Positions 6,229 to 12,879 of a DNA stretch of 14,716 nucleotides are shown here, piece after piece. This DNA is from Candidatus Zixiibacteriota bacterium (GTDB lineage Bacteria > Zixibacteria > MSB-5A5 > SM1-73). The stretch spans positions 1 to 14,716 of the forward strand of contig JAGMFA010000036.1 of NCBI GenBank assembly GCA_023127875.1, in the 5' to 3' direction. The first letter of the stretch is position 1, and every line of letters starts with the position of its first letter. Under the pieces are notes generated by a model. It did not search any database and was not told the origin of the DNA. It saw nothing but the letters and a program-made list of their open reading frames with translations. The translations under genes were made by a program, and so were the position numbers.

Positions 6229-6311
6229 TTCGCTTCCCAGACGGGAGGGTACCCGTACGGGTGGGCGTCCGCTCACTCAACACGACATGTAATGCGTATG
6301 CACTCATACGA
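6229..6311. repeat. Mosaic of two dispersed intergenic repeat motifs
   Basis: ttcgcttcccagacggg (6229-6245) is the exact reverse complement of 12781-12797. atgcgtatgcactcatacga (6292-6311) matches 12800-12819 and, on the other strand, 10097-10116, with one mismatch. Between them is gtacccgtacgggtg, itself palindromic. The two motifs are in opposite relative orientation here compared with 12781-12819, so the modules have been shuffled. Confidence 0.8.
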
Positions 6312-6354
6312 GTATGTCAACTTATTTTATTGAGAGCTCTAAAAAGGTCTCTTG

Positions 6355-6413
6355 ATTGTAGTTGCTCGATTTATCGAGCTCCCCAAAAGCCCAATAAATT
6401 GGGCAACTACAAT
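6355..6413. repeat. 59-bp nested palindrome able to form a three-way junction
   Basis: Outer arms attgtagttg (6355-6364) and caactacaat (6404-6413) are perfect complements. Inside are two further perfect hairpins: gctcgat-tt-atcgagc (6364-6379) and gcccaat-aa-attgggc (6389-6404). It resembles REP/BIME-like or small palindromic mobile repeats. No gene overlaps it. Confidence 0.85.
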
Positions 6414-6597
6414 GGCAAAATATTTTGTTTGTTCCCTTTAAAGCGCACTTTTTCAGAGGTCTCTCATTCGTTTGCGATAGTAGTGTTCTGTTCTTGTTAC
6501 ACATCCTCACCCTTTTTCTTCCCTTTCAGTAGGTGAACTCTTTTCCCATTAAATGAAATCATCTTGAAGGAGTGGTGGAGAGGGGGTGAGGTAAGAG

Positions 6598-6630
6598 ATG
6601 CAAAGATTTTATTACGAAAATAGAGAATAG
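6598..6630 (+). pseudogene. Possible 5' remnant of a third 70-residue paralog
   Basis: gagagggggtga (6578-6589) followed by ATG at 6598 repeats the leader of the gene at 5152. The first residues, MQRFYYENRE, parallel MQRFNFQDFR of that protein before a TAG at 6628. No later paralog sequence is recognisable in any frame. It could be a decayed copy, a short leader peptide, or chance similarity of a strong ribosome site. Confidence 0.35.
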
Positions 6631-6739
6631 CCTCAATTAAGCATCGCACTCTGTGTGTGACGTTTCTACACATTTTCTCCTATTCGGCATAAAGACCCCG
6701 ACCGTGACGATAATCAAAAGATCTCCTTTCTTCAGTAGT

Positions 6740-6775
6740 AAAAAGCCAGCACTTAATTAAGGCGCTGGCTTTTTT
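6740..6775 (-). terminator. Bidirectional rho-independent terminator
   Basis: aaaaagccagc (6740-6750) and gctggcttttt (6764-6774) form a GC-capped stem with T runs on both strands. It lies about 45 bp beyond the stop of the acetyltransferase gene transcribed on the minus strand and could also stop plus-strand transcripts from the small-gene cluster. Confidence 0.85.
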
Positions 6776-6817
6776 ATGAATATCGTATGTTGCCACCTTT
6801 TACTTGCCTGAAGATCT

Positions 6818-7510
6818 CTATTCCTTATAGGGTGGCCAAACATAGGGTCTTTCAAAGGCTCCAATATAACAGATCAATTCATCGATTTTTTTTATGAATC
6901 TGGCAGGATTTCCCACCACCACCGCTTCTTCGGGAACATCTTTCGTCACCACCGACCCGGCACCGACCAGAGCATTTCGTCCAATCCTCACTCCGGGACA
7001 AAGGGTGGAGCCTGCTCCGATCTTCACCAGATCCGCCACCTTCACCCCACCCTTGCATTCCTTATATTTGGGGCAAAGCATGGGATGAGGATCGTCGGTG
7101 AACACCACATTGGGTCCAAAAAACACATGGTTGCCGGTGGTGACCATCTCCAGAAAGCATAAGCTGTGAATTCTGACGTCGTTGCCGATTTTGTTCTCAA
7201 ACTCCAGCACCGCGTTGGTCCCCACGCTGACGTCGTTGCCGATTACGTTGTCCTCGCGAATGGAGGCTCCCTGTCCGGTCTGAAAATTATCTCCGATCTT
7301 GTTTCCGGCATAGATGGTGGTGAATGGGCGAATCACTGCATTTTTTCCTATCACCAACTCCAACTCTCCATCCTTCTTCCCTCGGGGGGGCTTGCCTAAA
7401 ACACAGGGACCTTCAATTACCGAACCCTCCCCGATCTTCACATTCTTGTATATGGTGCAATCTCCGGTTATGGTTACATTTTTGAATTTCGGTTTAGCTT
7501 CCGGATTCAT
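6818..7510 (-). CDS. Left-handed beta-helix acyltransferase, nucleotide-sugar N-acetyltransferase-like
   Basis: Predicted to transfer an acetyl group from acetyl-CoA to an amino sugar. The 230-residue product is built almost entirely of hexapeptide repeats of the [IV]-G-x-x-x-x type. There are two blocks, about residues 12-135 and 155-200, ending with GAGSVVTKDVP and VVVGNPAR, standard for this fold. A loop at 138-155 (TDDPHPMLCPKYKECKGG) interrupts the coil, as in WlbB/WbpD-like enzymes that acetylate UDP-2-acetamido-3-amino-uronic acid. Its start overlaps the stop of the upstream dehydrogenase by four bases (ATGA), so the two are translationally coupled. WlbA/WbpB-type dehydrogenases pair with WlbB/WbpD in that pathway. 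The required aminotransferase is not in the window, so the exact sugar is uncertain. A terminator follows. Confidence 0.85.
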   Translation of the reverse strand: MNPEAKPKFKNVTITGDCTIYKNVKIGEGSVIEGPCVLGKPPRGKKDGELELVIGKNAVIRPFTTIYAGNKIGDNFQTGQGASIREDNVIGNDVSVGTNAVLEFENKIGNDVRIHSLCFLEMVTTGNHVFFGPNVVFTDDPHPMLCPKYKECKGGVKVADLVKIGAGSTLCPGVRIGRNALVGAGSVVTKDVPEEAVVVGNPARFIKKIDELICYIGAFERPYVWPPYKE

Positions 7511-8511
7511 AGTTTAATTACCTTTCCTTTCTCTTTTATCGACTGGTTGGCCGCCTGCAGAAGTTTAACCACTCTCAATCCCGCCACTCCGTCTGTCAAG
7601 GGCTTTCTGTTTTCATTGATCGAATCGGTGAATTCTTTGCTCACCAGCTTCAATGCTTCGGTGGGTTCCAGTTTGGGAGCAAGCATGTCGCCGGAGCGAT
7701 ACTGAACCAACATCTGATAAACATCCTCCTTTTTCTCAGAGTAGCTCACTCCCTTATCGTAGATTTTTATCTTCTCGCTGGGCTCGGTATCATCATATAC
7801 GACCATCTTCTTGGTGCCTCCGATGAGAGTGGTCCTCACCTTAACCGGAGCCAGCCAGTTGACATGGAGGTGACCAATGAGATTTCCCGGATATTGGACT
7901 GTCACATAAGCCATATTCTCCAGATCACCCAGATGACATACTCCCACCGCCGAGACCATCTCCGGATCTTTCTGCAAGAGGAAATCCATGATGGAGAAAT
8001 CGTGCGGAGCCAGATCCCAGATCACGTTTACGTCATGCTGGAACAGACCCAGATTCACCCGCACGGAGTCGAAATAGTAGATGTCGCCCAGCTCACCATT
8101 TTGTACCAACTCCTTCATCTTTCTCACCGCTCCGGTATAAAGGAAGGTATGATCCACCATCAAAGTTTTCTTTTTCTTTTCTGCTAGTTCCACCAGCTTT
8201 TCCGATTCCTCCACAGTTGAGGTCATCGGTTTTTCTAAAAGCACATGCTTGCCACTCTCCAGAGCCTCCTGGGCTAATGGAAAGTGAGCCGAAACAGGTG
8301 TACTGATAACCACGGCATCAATGCTCGTATCCTTCATTATCTCCTTGTGATCGGTAGTGGTTTTAACAGAGGGATAGGTGGACTCTACTAAAGATAGTCT
8401 CTTTTTACTCAGATCGCACACACAAGCGACCTTGGCATCCTTGTTGGCGTAGAAATTGCGAACCATATTGGGTCCCCAGTACCCATAACCGATAACTCCT
8501 ACATTAATCAT
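7507..8511 (-). CDS. Gfo/Idh/MocA family oxidoreductase, probably a nucleotide-sugar dehydrogenase
   Basis: NAD(P)-dependent sugar dehydrogenase or reductase. The 334-residue length is typical. The N-terminal Rossmann motif is GVIGYGYWGPN (residues 5-15). The family signature EKPM is at 93-96, with its lysine at the active site. WDLAPHD at 165-171 carries the usual catalytic histidine (H170). The YGYWGPN variant of the glycine motif is common in the members acting on UDP-N-acetyl sugars. The ATG at 8511 has a GAGGT site. It overlaps the acetyltransferase gene by four bases. Together they resemble the wlbA/wlbB (wbpB/wbpD) pair for a UDP-2,3-diacetamido-2,3-dideoxy-uronic acid. That substrate is inference from pairing, because no glycosyltransferase or aminotransferase is nearby. 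Confidence 0.87.
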   Translation of the reverse strand: MINVGVIGYGYWGPNMVRNFYANKDAKVACVCDLSKKRLSLVESTYPSVKTTTDHKEIMKDTSIDAVVISTPVSAHFPLAQEALESGKHVLLEKPMTSTVEESEKLVELAEKKKKTLMVDHTFLYTGAVRKMKELVQNGELGDIYYFDSVRVNLGLFQHDVNVIWDLAPHDFSIMDFLLQKDPEMVSAVGVCHLGDLENMAYVTVQYPGNLIGHLHVNWLAPVKVRTTLIGGTKKMVVYDDTEPSEKIKIYDKGVSYSEKKEDVYQMLVQYRSGDMLAPKLEPTEALKLVSKEFTDSINENRKPLTDGVAGLRVVKLLQAANQSIKEKGKVIKL

Positions 8512-8560
8512 CGCTACCTCGGAAGCTTAGAAGGTTAACAGATCATAAAAACACTCAAAA

Positions 8561-8588
8561 ATTAATACAGAAAAGGTTGAAAAGTCAA
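8561..8588 (-). promoter_or_regulatory. Candidate promoter for the dehydrogenase/acetyltransferase pair
   Basis: On the minus strand, TTGACT (8583-8588) is followed after 15-16 bp by TATTAA/ATTAAT (8561-8567), about 50 bp upstream of the dehydrogenase start. The -35 word is the same as in the candidates at 3991 and 11448. A small hairpin gttga-aaag-tcaac (8576-8589) overlaps it. Confidence 0.4.
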
Positions 8589-8613
8589 CAACTTTGAACA
8601 ATTTATTTGAGTT

Positions 8614-9612
8614 TCATGCAAACAAGTCATAATTTGTAAGCAATTCCTTGTTGAGGGTTTTCTTAACTTTAAGGTTCTCCTTAAGCGGTTCTGCATCAAA
8701 TCCTTCTTCTTTCAGATACGTCACAAACTCCGCAAAACCGTGCACCGTGTAGATTTTTTCTGGCTGAGCTTTCTTCACATATTGGATGAGCTCTGAGAAA
8801 TCGGCATGATCGGACAACGGGATAGCCTCATCCACCCCGTAATAATGTTTGGCTCCCGGATCCACAGCCCAACCGGTCAATATGGCTATTCTCTTTCGGG
8901 GTATGTTTTCAATCATTCTGGATCTTTTTACCCAAGGAGGTGCAATCAGCACCCTACCTTCCAGATTGCCAGCTTGATAATGTTCGTATTTTTTAAATTT
9001 TACCCCAAACTCCTCATATATCTTGGCAATATTGAAGATGGTCCCGTGCACACTAAGCTTATAACCCCGGTTGGACAGAATCTTCATCGCTTCCTGTGCC
9101 TTGCCCAGAGAGTAAGCTAAAAAGACTGGTGTTTCCTCTTTTGCCTGAGCATTCTCCACAAATTCGGTCATCTGCGTTTGTATCTCCCTAGGATGAGGAA
9201 ATTTATACCGGGGAAGCCCGAAGGTGGATTCCATGATAAGAATATCACATCTTTTGATTTCAGCTTTTTTTGCGGTCAAGCTTTTTCGCAGTTTGAAATC
9301 TCCGGTGTAGACTATCCTTATCCCGCCTTTTTCTATCAGTATCTGGGCTCCACCTAAGATGTGACCTGAAGGGAAAAGTTCCACTTTTACCCCTTTAAAT
9401 CTTTTGGGGCGGTTGTATTCCAGTAGGTTGAATTTGGCATTTCCGAAGCGGTGTTCAAATAATCTGGCGGTCTCCTTGGTGGCAAGAATTTCGGTATGTC
9501 TGACCGCATGATCGGTGTGAGCGTGGGAAACAAAGCAGAAGTTAGCCTTTCTTTTTGCATCCAACCATAACCCGGTGTCTTTTATGTGGATTCCGTTTTC
9601 AAACTCAATCAT
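8614..9612 (-). CDS. Metallo-beta-lactamase/beta-CASP exonuclease-like protein
   Basis: Metal-dependent nuclease-like protein, cytoplasmic, of the group related to mRNA 3'-end processing factors and the bacterial DNA-ligase-associated exonucleases. Taking ATG at 9612 as start gives 332 residues. SHAHTDH at 29-35 carries the HxHxDH metal site, H84 lies in PSGHILGGAQ, D105 in YTGDF, E128 in MESTFGLPRYKFP, and the beta-CASP-type SDHADF is at 267-272 with H291 in TVHG. The GLPRYKFP stretch recalls the ligase-associated exonuclease subfamily, but no ligase or helicase gene lies nearby. The frame continues upstream to a TTG at 9681, but that extension reads through a perfect hairpin repeat (9652-9674) and has no ribosome site. 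The later start is therefore preferred, although its own site is weak. It is transcribed alone or with the dehydrogenase 102 bp downstream. Confidence 0.83.
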   Translation of the reverse strand: MIEFENGIHIKDTGLWLDAKRKANFCFVSHAHTDHAVRHTEILATKETARLFEHRFGNAKFNLLEYNRPKRFKGVKVELFPSGHILGGAQILIEKGGIRIVYTGDFKLRKSLTAKKAEIKRCDILIMESTFGLPRYKFPHPREIQTQMTEFVENAQAKEETPVFLAYSLGKAQEAMKILSNRGYKLSVHGTIFNIAKIYEEFGVKFKKYEHYQAGNLEGRVLIAPPWVKRSRMIENIPRKRIAILTGWAVDPGAKHYYGVDEAIPLSDHADFSELIQYVKKAQPEKIYTVHGFAEFVTYLKEEGFDAEPLKENLKVKKTLNKELLTNYDLFA

Positions 9613-9651
9613 CAAAAAGGGAACTCTCAGTTTGATTTTGTTTGATACTTT

Positions 9652-9674
9652 GGCGCAGGATAAATTCCTGCGCC
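9652..9674. repeat. Perfect 9-bp hairpin upstream of the nuclease gene
   Basis: ggcgcagga (9652-9660), loop taaat, and tcctgcgcc (9666-9674) form a perfect stem. It falls in the leader of the nuclease gene if ATG 9612 is the start. It looks like a dispersed palindromic repeat or a leader hairpin. Confidence 0.75.
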
Positions 9675-9840
9675 TATGCAAGGGGAATGAGTTTCAATCA
9701 TAGGCGAGAACATTTAGCCCTCGCTACGGCTTTGTCAACAGGCCTTTTAATCTTCATGTTCGTTAGACCGATCTTTGACACTTAGAAACTAAAAGTTATT
9801 TAACCTCAAAGGGTTATAATCGCAAAAACTCCACGAGGCA
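9675..9840. other. Gene-free stretch beyond the transposase remnant
   Basis: About 165 bp with no coding signal. It may hold the outer end of the dead insertion sequence, because it lies just past the transposase stop at 9841. I could not identify a terminal inverted repeat pair or target duplication. Confidence 0.4.
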
Positions 9841-9958
9841 CTACATTTGACTAATTGTTGGAGTAGGCTGAACTCCTGCTACATTAAAACACTTATAAGC
9901 TGATCCTTTAAATTCACTACGTATTAAAAAAGATTTTCCCTGGAACTGAATCTTTACT

Positions 9959-9982
9959 GTCCGAAGTCTGGATCCATAGGAC
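9959..9982. repeat. 24-bp palindrome-like insert in the transposase remnant
   Basis: gtcc (9959-9962) and ggac (9979-9982) flank the 8-bp palindrome tggatcca. It falls exactly where the transposase reading breaks between the RSLQ and QFQGKSF motifs. That suggests a small insertion, although decay by point changes is also possible. Confidence 0.4.
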
Positions 9983-10096
9983 TTGCAAAGAGCGTAAATC
10001 ACGTATAATTTCATCCCATGGAGGAGCGTCTCCTTTTACTTCCAGCCTGCCCCTTAGTTCAATTAACAGTAACAAAGATAGATAGCTACAAAATAT

Positions 10097-10116
10097 TCGT
10101 ATGAATGCATACGCAT
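10097..10116. repeat. Dispersed 20-bp palindromic repeat, copy in the transposase remnant
   Basis: tcgtatgaatgcatacgcat is the exact reverse complement of 12800-12819 and differs by one base from 6292-6311. The core cgtatg-catt-catacg is a perfect 6-bp stem with a 4-nt loop. Here it lies at the internal deletion junction of the transposase and, read in frame, adds residues NAYAFIR. Confidence 0.85.
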
Positions 10117-10478
10117 TTGTACGAGCCGGATCATATACTCTTTCAATCCACTTGCTGGACTTAAGATCAGAGCCCCCTCTGTTAATCGGCGTAACACTGT
10201 ATAAAACAAAGTCTGCTCCAGATTAAATCCTACTCTCCTTTTCCTCTGAATCCCCTCTATTACCTCTGCTAAACCTAATTGCTCCCATAGACGACGAAAA
10301 ACCAGATAACTTCCCCATTCGGCTACCCAACACTTAAGAGACTTGTCTTTTTGAAAAGCTGATATTACCCCCTCCTTCTCTGAAAACTGCGATAGACCCT
10401 TTATTATAGACTCAAGTTTGCCGGTATTTCTTAAAACATCAAGTCGTCCAAGGTTGGCTATAGTGCGCTGCTTTACCT

Positions 10479-10502
10479 TCCCAGACGGGTCTCCGTCATC
10501 CC
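10479..10502. repeat. Dispersed 24-bp repeat at the 5' break of the transposase remnant
   Basis: The reverse complement of this stretch matches 90-113 at 22 of 24 bases. Its gtctgggaag part also overlaps the 17-mer shared by 6229-6245 and 12781-12797. It directly abuts the first recognisable transposase residues (GKVKQRT). Confidence 0.75.
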
Positions 10503-10569
10503 GCCCCGGAGTGTGGCTTTTTCAATACGCCCTGGAGGCCCCGCAAATATATAATTTTTCACTCGTAGA

Positions 10570-10615
10570 GCGGGCACACTTCAGAGTGAACTCCTCAGGG
10601 TAAACCCCTGCCCGC
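10570..10615. repeat. Nested palindrome behind the adenosine-specific kinase gene
   Basis: Outer arms gcgggca (10570-10576) and tgcccgc (10609-10615) enclose two small hairpins, cact-tcag-agtg (10577-10588) and gggt-aa-accc (10598-10607). The architecture is the same as in the 59-bp element at 6355-6413, but the sequence differs. It lies about 40 bp beyond the stop of the gene at 10655 and may act as its transcript end, though no T run follows. Confidence 0.6.
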
Positions 10616-10654
10616 CTGATTCTTATCGGTTTTAAAAAGGTTTAAAAGTTCCCG

Positions 10655-11143
10655 CTACCAACTGAGCTTATACCCGATTCTCCTCAGAAATTGTTTTCTC
10701 TCTTTGACCTCGTCTTCGGTTTCCACTCTCTTGGGGACATAACCGTCCACCACTCCCACGATCCCTCTTCCCTGCTCTGTTTCAGCTATTATCAACTGCA
10801 ATGGGTTAGCGGTAGCACAGAAGATTCCGCAGACCTCAGGACAATTCTTGATGGCACCCAGCACATTGATGGGATAGGCACCTCTGATATAGATTATAAA
10901 TGTATGACCTGCCCCGATGTCAAAGGCACTTTGAGCGGCTAATTTCTTCAATTCAACATCGTTTCCTTCTGACCTTACCAGACAAGGTCCAGAAGCCTCG
11001 CAAAAAGCCAGACCGAATTTTATCCCTGGTACAGATCCAACCAGTATCTCATACAAATCCTCTGCCGTTTTGATAAAATGGGTCTGTCCCACGATCACAT
11101 TGGTCTTTTCCGGCATATGCACCTTGTAAACTCTGAATTCCAT
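10655..11143 (-). CDS. Adenosine-specific kinase family protein
   Basis: Member of the small adenosine-specific kinase family (formerly DUF355, Pfam Adenosine_kin), unrelated to the PfkB-type adenosine kinases. The proposed role is binding or phosphorylation of adenosine/AMP in the cytoplasm. The 162-residue product has the full family length. It carries the most conserved blocks: [18 protein letters not shown] (15-32), [20 protein letters not shown] (37-56), [19 protein letters not shown] (77-95), [19 protein letters not shown] (104-122) and [10 protein letters not shown] (125-134). ATG at 11143 is preceded by an excellent AGGAGG site. It appears to be a single-gene unit, divergent from the outer-membrane protein gene. 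The family is best known from archaea and thermophiles but occurs in several uncultured bacterial phyla. The biochemical role is poorly established. Confidence 0.92.
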   Translation of the reverse strand: MEFRVYKVHMPEKTNVIVGQTHFIKTAEDLYEILVGSVPGIKFGLAFCEASGPCLVRSEGNDVELKKLAAQSAFDIGAGHTFIIYIRGAYPINVLGAIKNCPEVCGIFCATANPLQLIIAETEQGRGIVGVVDGYVPKRVETEDEVKERKQFLRRIGYKLSW

Positions 11144-11554
11144 ATGTCCCTCCTCCTGTTAGAAGAAAATCTTATATGTTAAACTTTCCACCTCATCCTT
11201 AGCTTTCTTTTTATCATCTGAGCAAGTGCGATCTGATGGTGAAAAATTCAAAAATTCTAAAGCTTTAATTTAAAAGCTGAAGGGCAAAAAGCAAGGAAAT
11301 AAATGAAGCATCCTCTAAAGAAACAAATTGGGGACATTCCTCCCAGACACCTCGGACTCTTCTGAGCCCAAAGTTAAATTGTTCCAGATTGACAAAAGTT
11401 CAGGAGAGAAGACACTCGATCAATAGCGAGTGGATTGAATAAAATAGTTGACTTTCAGAAGGGAATCATTAAAATGCAATAAAGTAAGGAGATTCTTGTT
11501 CTGGGTCCTGAAAAGGAGGCTTGGTTTAAATATTTAATTCGAAGGGAGTATAGT
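11144..11554. other. Divergent intergenic region
   Basis: About 410 bp between two divergently transcribed genes. It holds a plausible plus-strand promoter at 11448-11475 and the ribosome sites of both flanking genes. I see no further gene, repeat family member or RNA element in it. Confidence 0.5.
11448..11475 (+). promoter_or_regulatory. Candidate promoter for the PorV/PorQ-like gene
   Basis: TTGACT (11448-11453) is followed after 16 bp by TAAAAT (11470-11475). This leaves an 80-bp leader before the ATG at 11555. The box words and spacing are close to those proposed for the sdh operon. Confidence 0.5.
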
Positions 11555-12646
11555 ATGTTAAGACGTCTATTAGTACTGTTATTTTTTGTCTGTTTCATTT
11601 TACAGACGAAGTGTTCTTTTGCTGATGTGCCGAGAGCGGGCGTGTTGTTTCTTCAAATAGATCCGGATGCGCGTGCCGGTGGAATGGGCGGAGCATCGGT
11701 TGCCTTGGCGGATGACGCTGTGGCAACTTATTACAATCCTGCCGGAATAACCGGAGTCAAGCTTGTCAGTGGTGAAGTAGATTACGCTCACTGGCTGCCG
11801 GAATTGGCCAGTGATCTTCACCATACCTACGTATGCGGGGCGGTAAACCTAGGGGAATACGGGCATGTGGGCATAGCTTTTAAACATCTTTCTCCGGGCG
11901 AGAGCGTTAGGACGGACGAGCATGGAAATGTTAAAGGGGTGTTCGACAGTTACGAGATGGCAATCGGTGTGAGCTATGCTTATCAACTCACTGATAATTT
12001 TTCATCGGGACTGAACGCCAAGTATATCTACTCAAGATTGGCCGAGCAAGGGGCAGGGCTAGAAAAGGGCAAGGGTACTGGCCAGTCGATGGCCTTGGAT
12101 GTTGGGCTTCTATGGGAAAACATACTGCCCGAACTGACCATAACTGAGACTCTTGTCTCGCCTGACCTTTCGAAGCTCTTGGGTAATAGGAAAAGTCGGG
12201 GACTATCAGTAGGCTTGGTTGTCTCTAACATCGGTCCAGATATATCTTACGTCGATTTAAACCAAGCAGATCCTCTTCCCCGTGAGCTCCGCATAGGTGG
12301 GGCGTACAGGGCGGTAGACACTGATCTTGTGGGCATAAGCGTGGCTATGGACTACTGCAAGGGTCTGGTCGGTGTAACCAAAAACTTCTTCAAGGAGTAC
12401 TTTGACCCGAAACATGGCGTCATTCTCAAAATAGGGGGTGAGATCACCTTTCTGTATCTTTTAACGCTGAGATCCGGCTATCTTTACGATGAGGAGGGAG
12501 ACGTAAAGACCTGGACCTACGGAGTTGGAATCGGACCCGAATGGGGACGATTCAACATATCTCATATACCCGAACAACACGATCTTGCCTTATCAAGTAC
12601 CACAAGGCTATCCCTAAGCTTTGATTACCCCCTGTCGGTTTTCTGA
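11555..12646 (+). CDS. PorV/PorQ (UPF0164) family outer-membrane beta-barrel protein
   Basis: Predicted outer-membrane barrel. The 363-residue product begins with a signal peptide: MLRR, a hydrophobic core to about residue 18, and likely cleavage after SFA at 23. The family hallmark follows: RAGGMGGASVALADDAVATY with YYNPAGI (residues 40-65), found in PorV/LptO of type IX secretion and in the many FadL-like relatives of FCB phyla. The rest alternates short beta strands with Gly/Tyr-rich turns and ends in LSLSFDYPLSVF, a strand with a terminal aromatic as expected for barrel insertion. ATG at 11555 has GAAGGGAG upstream. No other type IX secretion gene is present, so a role in that pathway cannot be claimed. 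A general outer-membrane or cargo-attachment role is possible. It is probably monocistronic and is followed by a hairpin-rich gap. Confidence 0.85.
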   Translation: MLRRLLVLLFFVCFILQTKCSFADVPRAGVLFLQIDPDARAGGMGGASVALADDAVATYYNPAGITGVKLVSGEVDYAHWLPELASDLHHTYVCGAVNLGEYGHVGIAFKHLSPGESVRTDEHGNVKGVFDSYEMAIGVSYAYQLTDNFSSGLNAKYIYSRLAEQGAGLEKGKGTGQSMALDVGLLWENILPELTITETLVSPDLSKLLGNRKSRGLSVGLVVSNIGPDISYVDLNQADPLPRELRIGGAYRAVDTDLVGISVAMDYCKGLVGVTKNFFKEYFDPKHGVILKIGGEITFLYLLTLRSGYLYDEEGDVKTWTYGVGIGPEWGRFNISHIPEQHDLALSSTTRLSLSFDYPLSVF

Positions 12647-12672
12647 GCGTTGCAGTTGGGATAGATCGGGTT

Positions 12673-12818
12673 GTCCGTTCACGGTGAATCCTTCAGGATG
12701 AATCCGAAGGACTACCCGACACTTCTGATTGTCGGGCAGCCTTGCGCCCGCACGGGCTCGGACGAGCCCCGGCAGACGCCCCCGTCTGGGAAGCGAAACA
12801 TGCGTATGCATTCATACG
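12673..12818. repeat. Cluster of six short hairpins, including dispersed repeat modules
   Basis: In order: ttca-cgg-tgaa (12678-12688) and atcc-ttca-ggat (12688-12699) inside outer gtcc/ggac arms (12673-12712); cccgaca...tgtcggg (12715-12736); gggctcg-ga-cgagccc (12754-12769); cagacg-cccc-cgtctg (12773-12788); cgtatg-catt-catacg (12803-12818). The last two lie in dispersed motifs that also occur at 6229-6311 and 10097-10116. It follows the outer-membrane protein gene and may end its transcript. Confidence 0.8.
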
Positions 12819-12879
12819 AATTCTTCCCCCGCCAAAGGCAGGGTCAGAATAAGGTATAAAAATCATTTTTGCCTTTGTA

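Larger units (their letters stand above)
5964..6817. other. Intergenic repeat-rich region
   Basis: About 850 bp with no convincing full-length gene. A 115-codon frame on the minus strand (5960-6307) is mostly made of repeat text and has no ribosome site. Contents are: a mosaic of dispersed repeats (6229-6311), a 59-bp nested palindrome (6355-6413), a short frame that looks like the start of a third 70-residue paralog (6598-6630), and a bidirectional terminator (6740-6775). Confidence 0.6.
9841..10490 (-). pseudogene. Decayed IS1634/IS4-type transposase
   Basis: Three frames must be joined to read the protein. From about 10485 the minus strand gives GKVKQRTIANLGRLD, the typical N-terminal motif of IS1634-family transposases, then an SQFSE region, WGSYLVFRRLWEQLGL, and NLEQTLFYTVLRRLTEG. 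A one-base shift near 10165 leads to SDLKSSKWIERVYDP. The whole catalytic core is missing. The text then resumes with AFIRIFCSYLSLLLLIEL, WDEIIRDLRSLQ and, after a second shift near 9960, QFQGKSFLIRSEFKG and VAGVQPTPTISQM with the stop at 9841. Those last blocks match the usual C terminus. The remnant is about 650 bp against roughly 1.6-1.8 kb for an intact gene. Dispersed repeats sit at the N-terminal break (10479-10502) and at the internal deletion (10097-10116), and a 24-bp palindrome sits near the second shift (9959-9982). Family assignment is from recalled motifs. Confidence 0.75.

Noticed and set aside
5960..6307. 115-codon minus-strand frame convergent with the basic 63-residue gene
   Set aside because: It begins in dispersed repeat sequence, has no ribosome site, and its translation matches nothing I know. 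The chance of a spurious frame is high in this repeat mosaic.
9613..9681. N-terminal extension of the nuclease gene to TTG at 9681
   Set aside because: The extension reads through a perfect hairpin repeat and lacks a ribosome site, and family members begin near the later ATG.
10418..10603. 61-codon plus-strand frame near 10.5 kb
   Set aside because: It is antisense to the transposase remnant and then runs into repeats.
11555..12646. Calling the outer-membrane protein PorV of a type IX secretion system
   Set aside because: The family motif is clear, but no other type IX component is in the window, and the wider family has many members outside that system.
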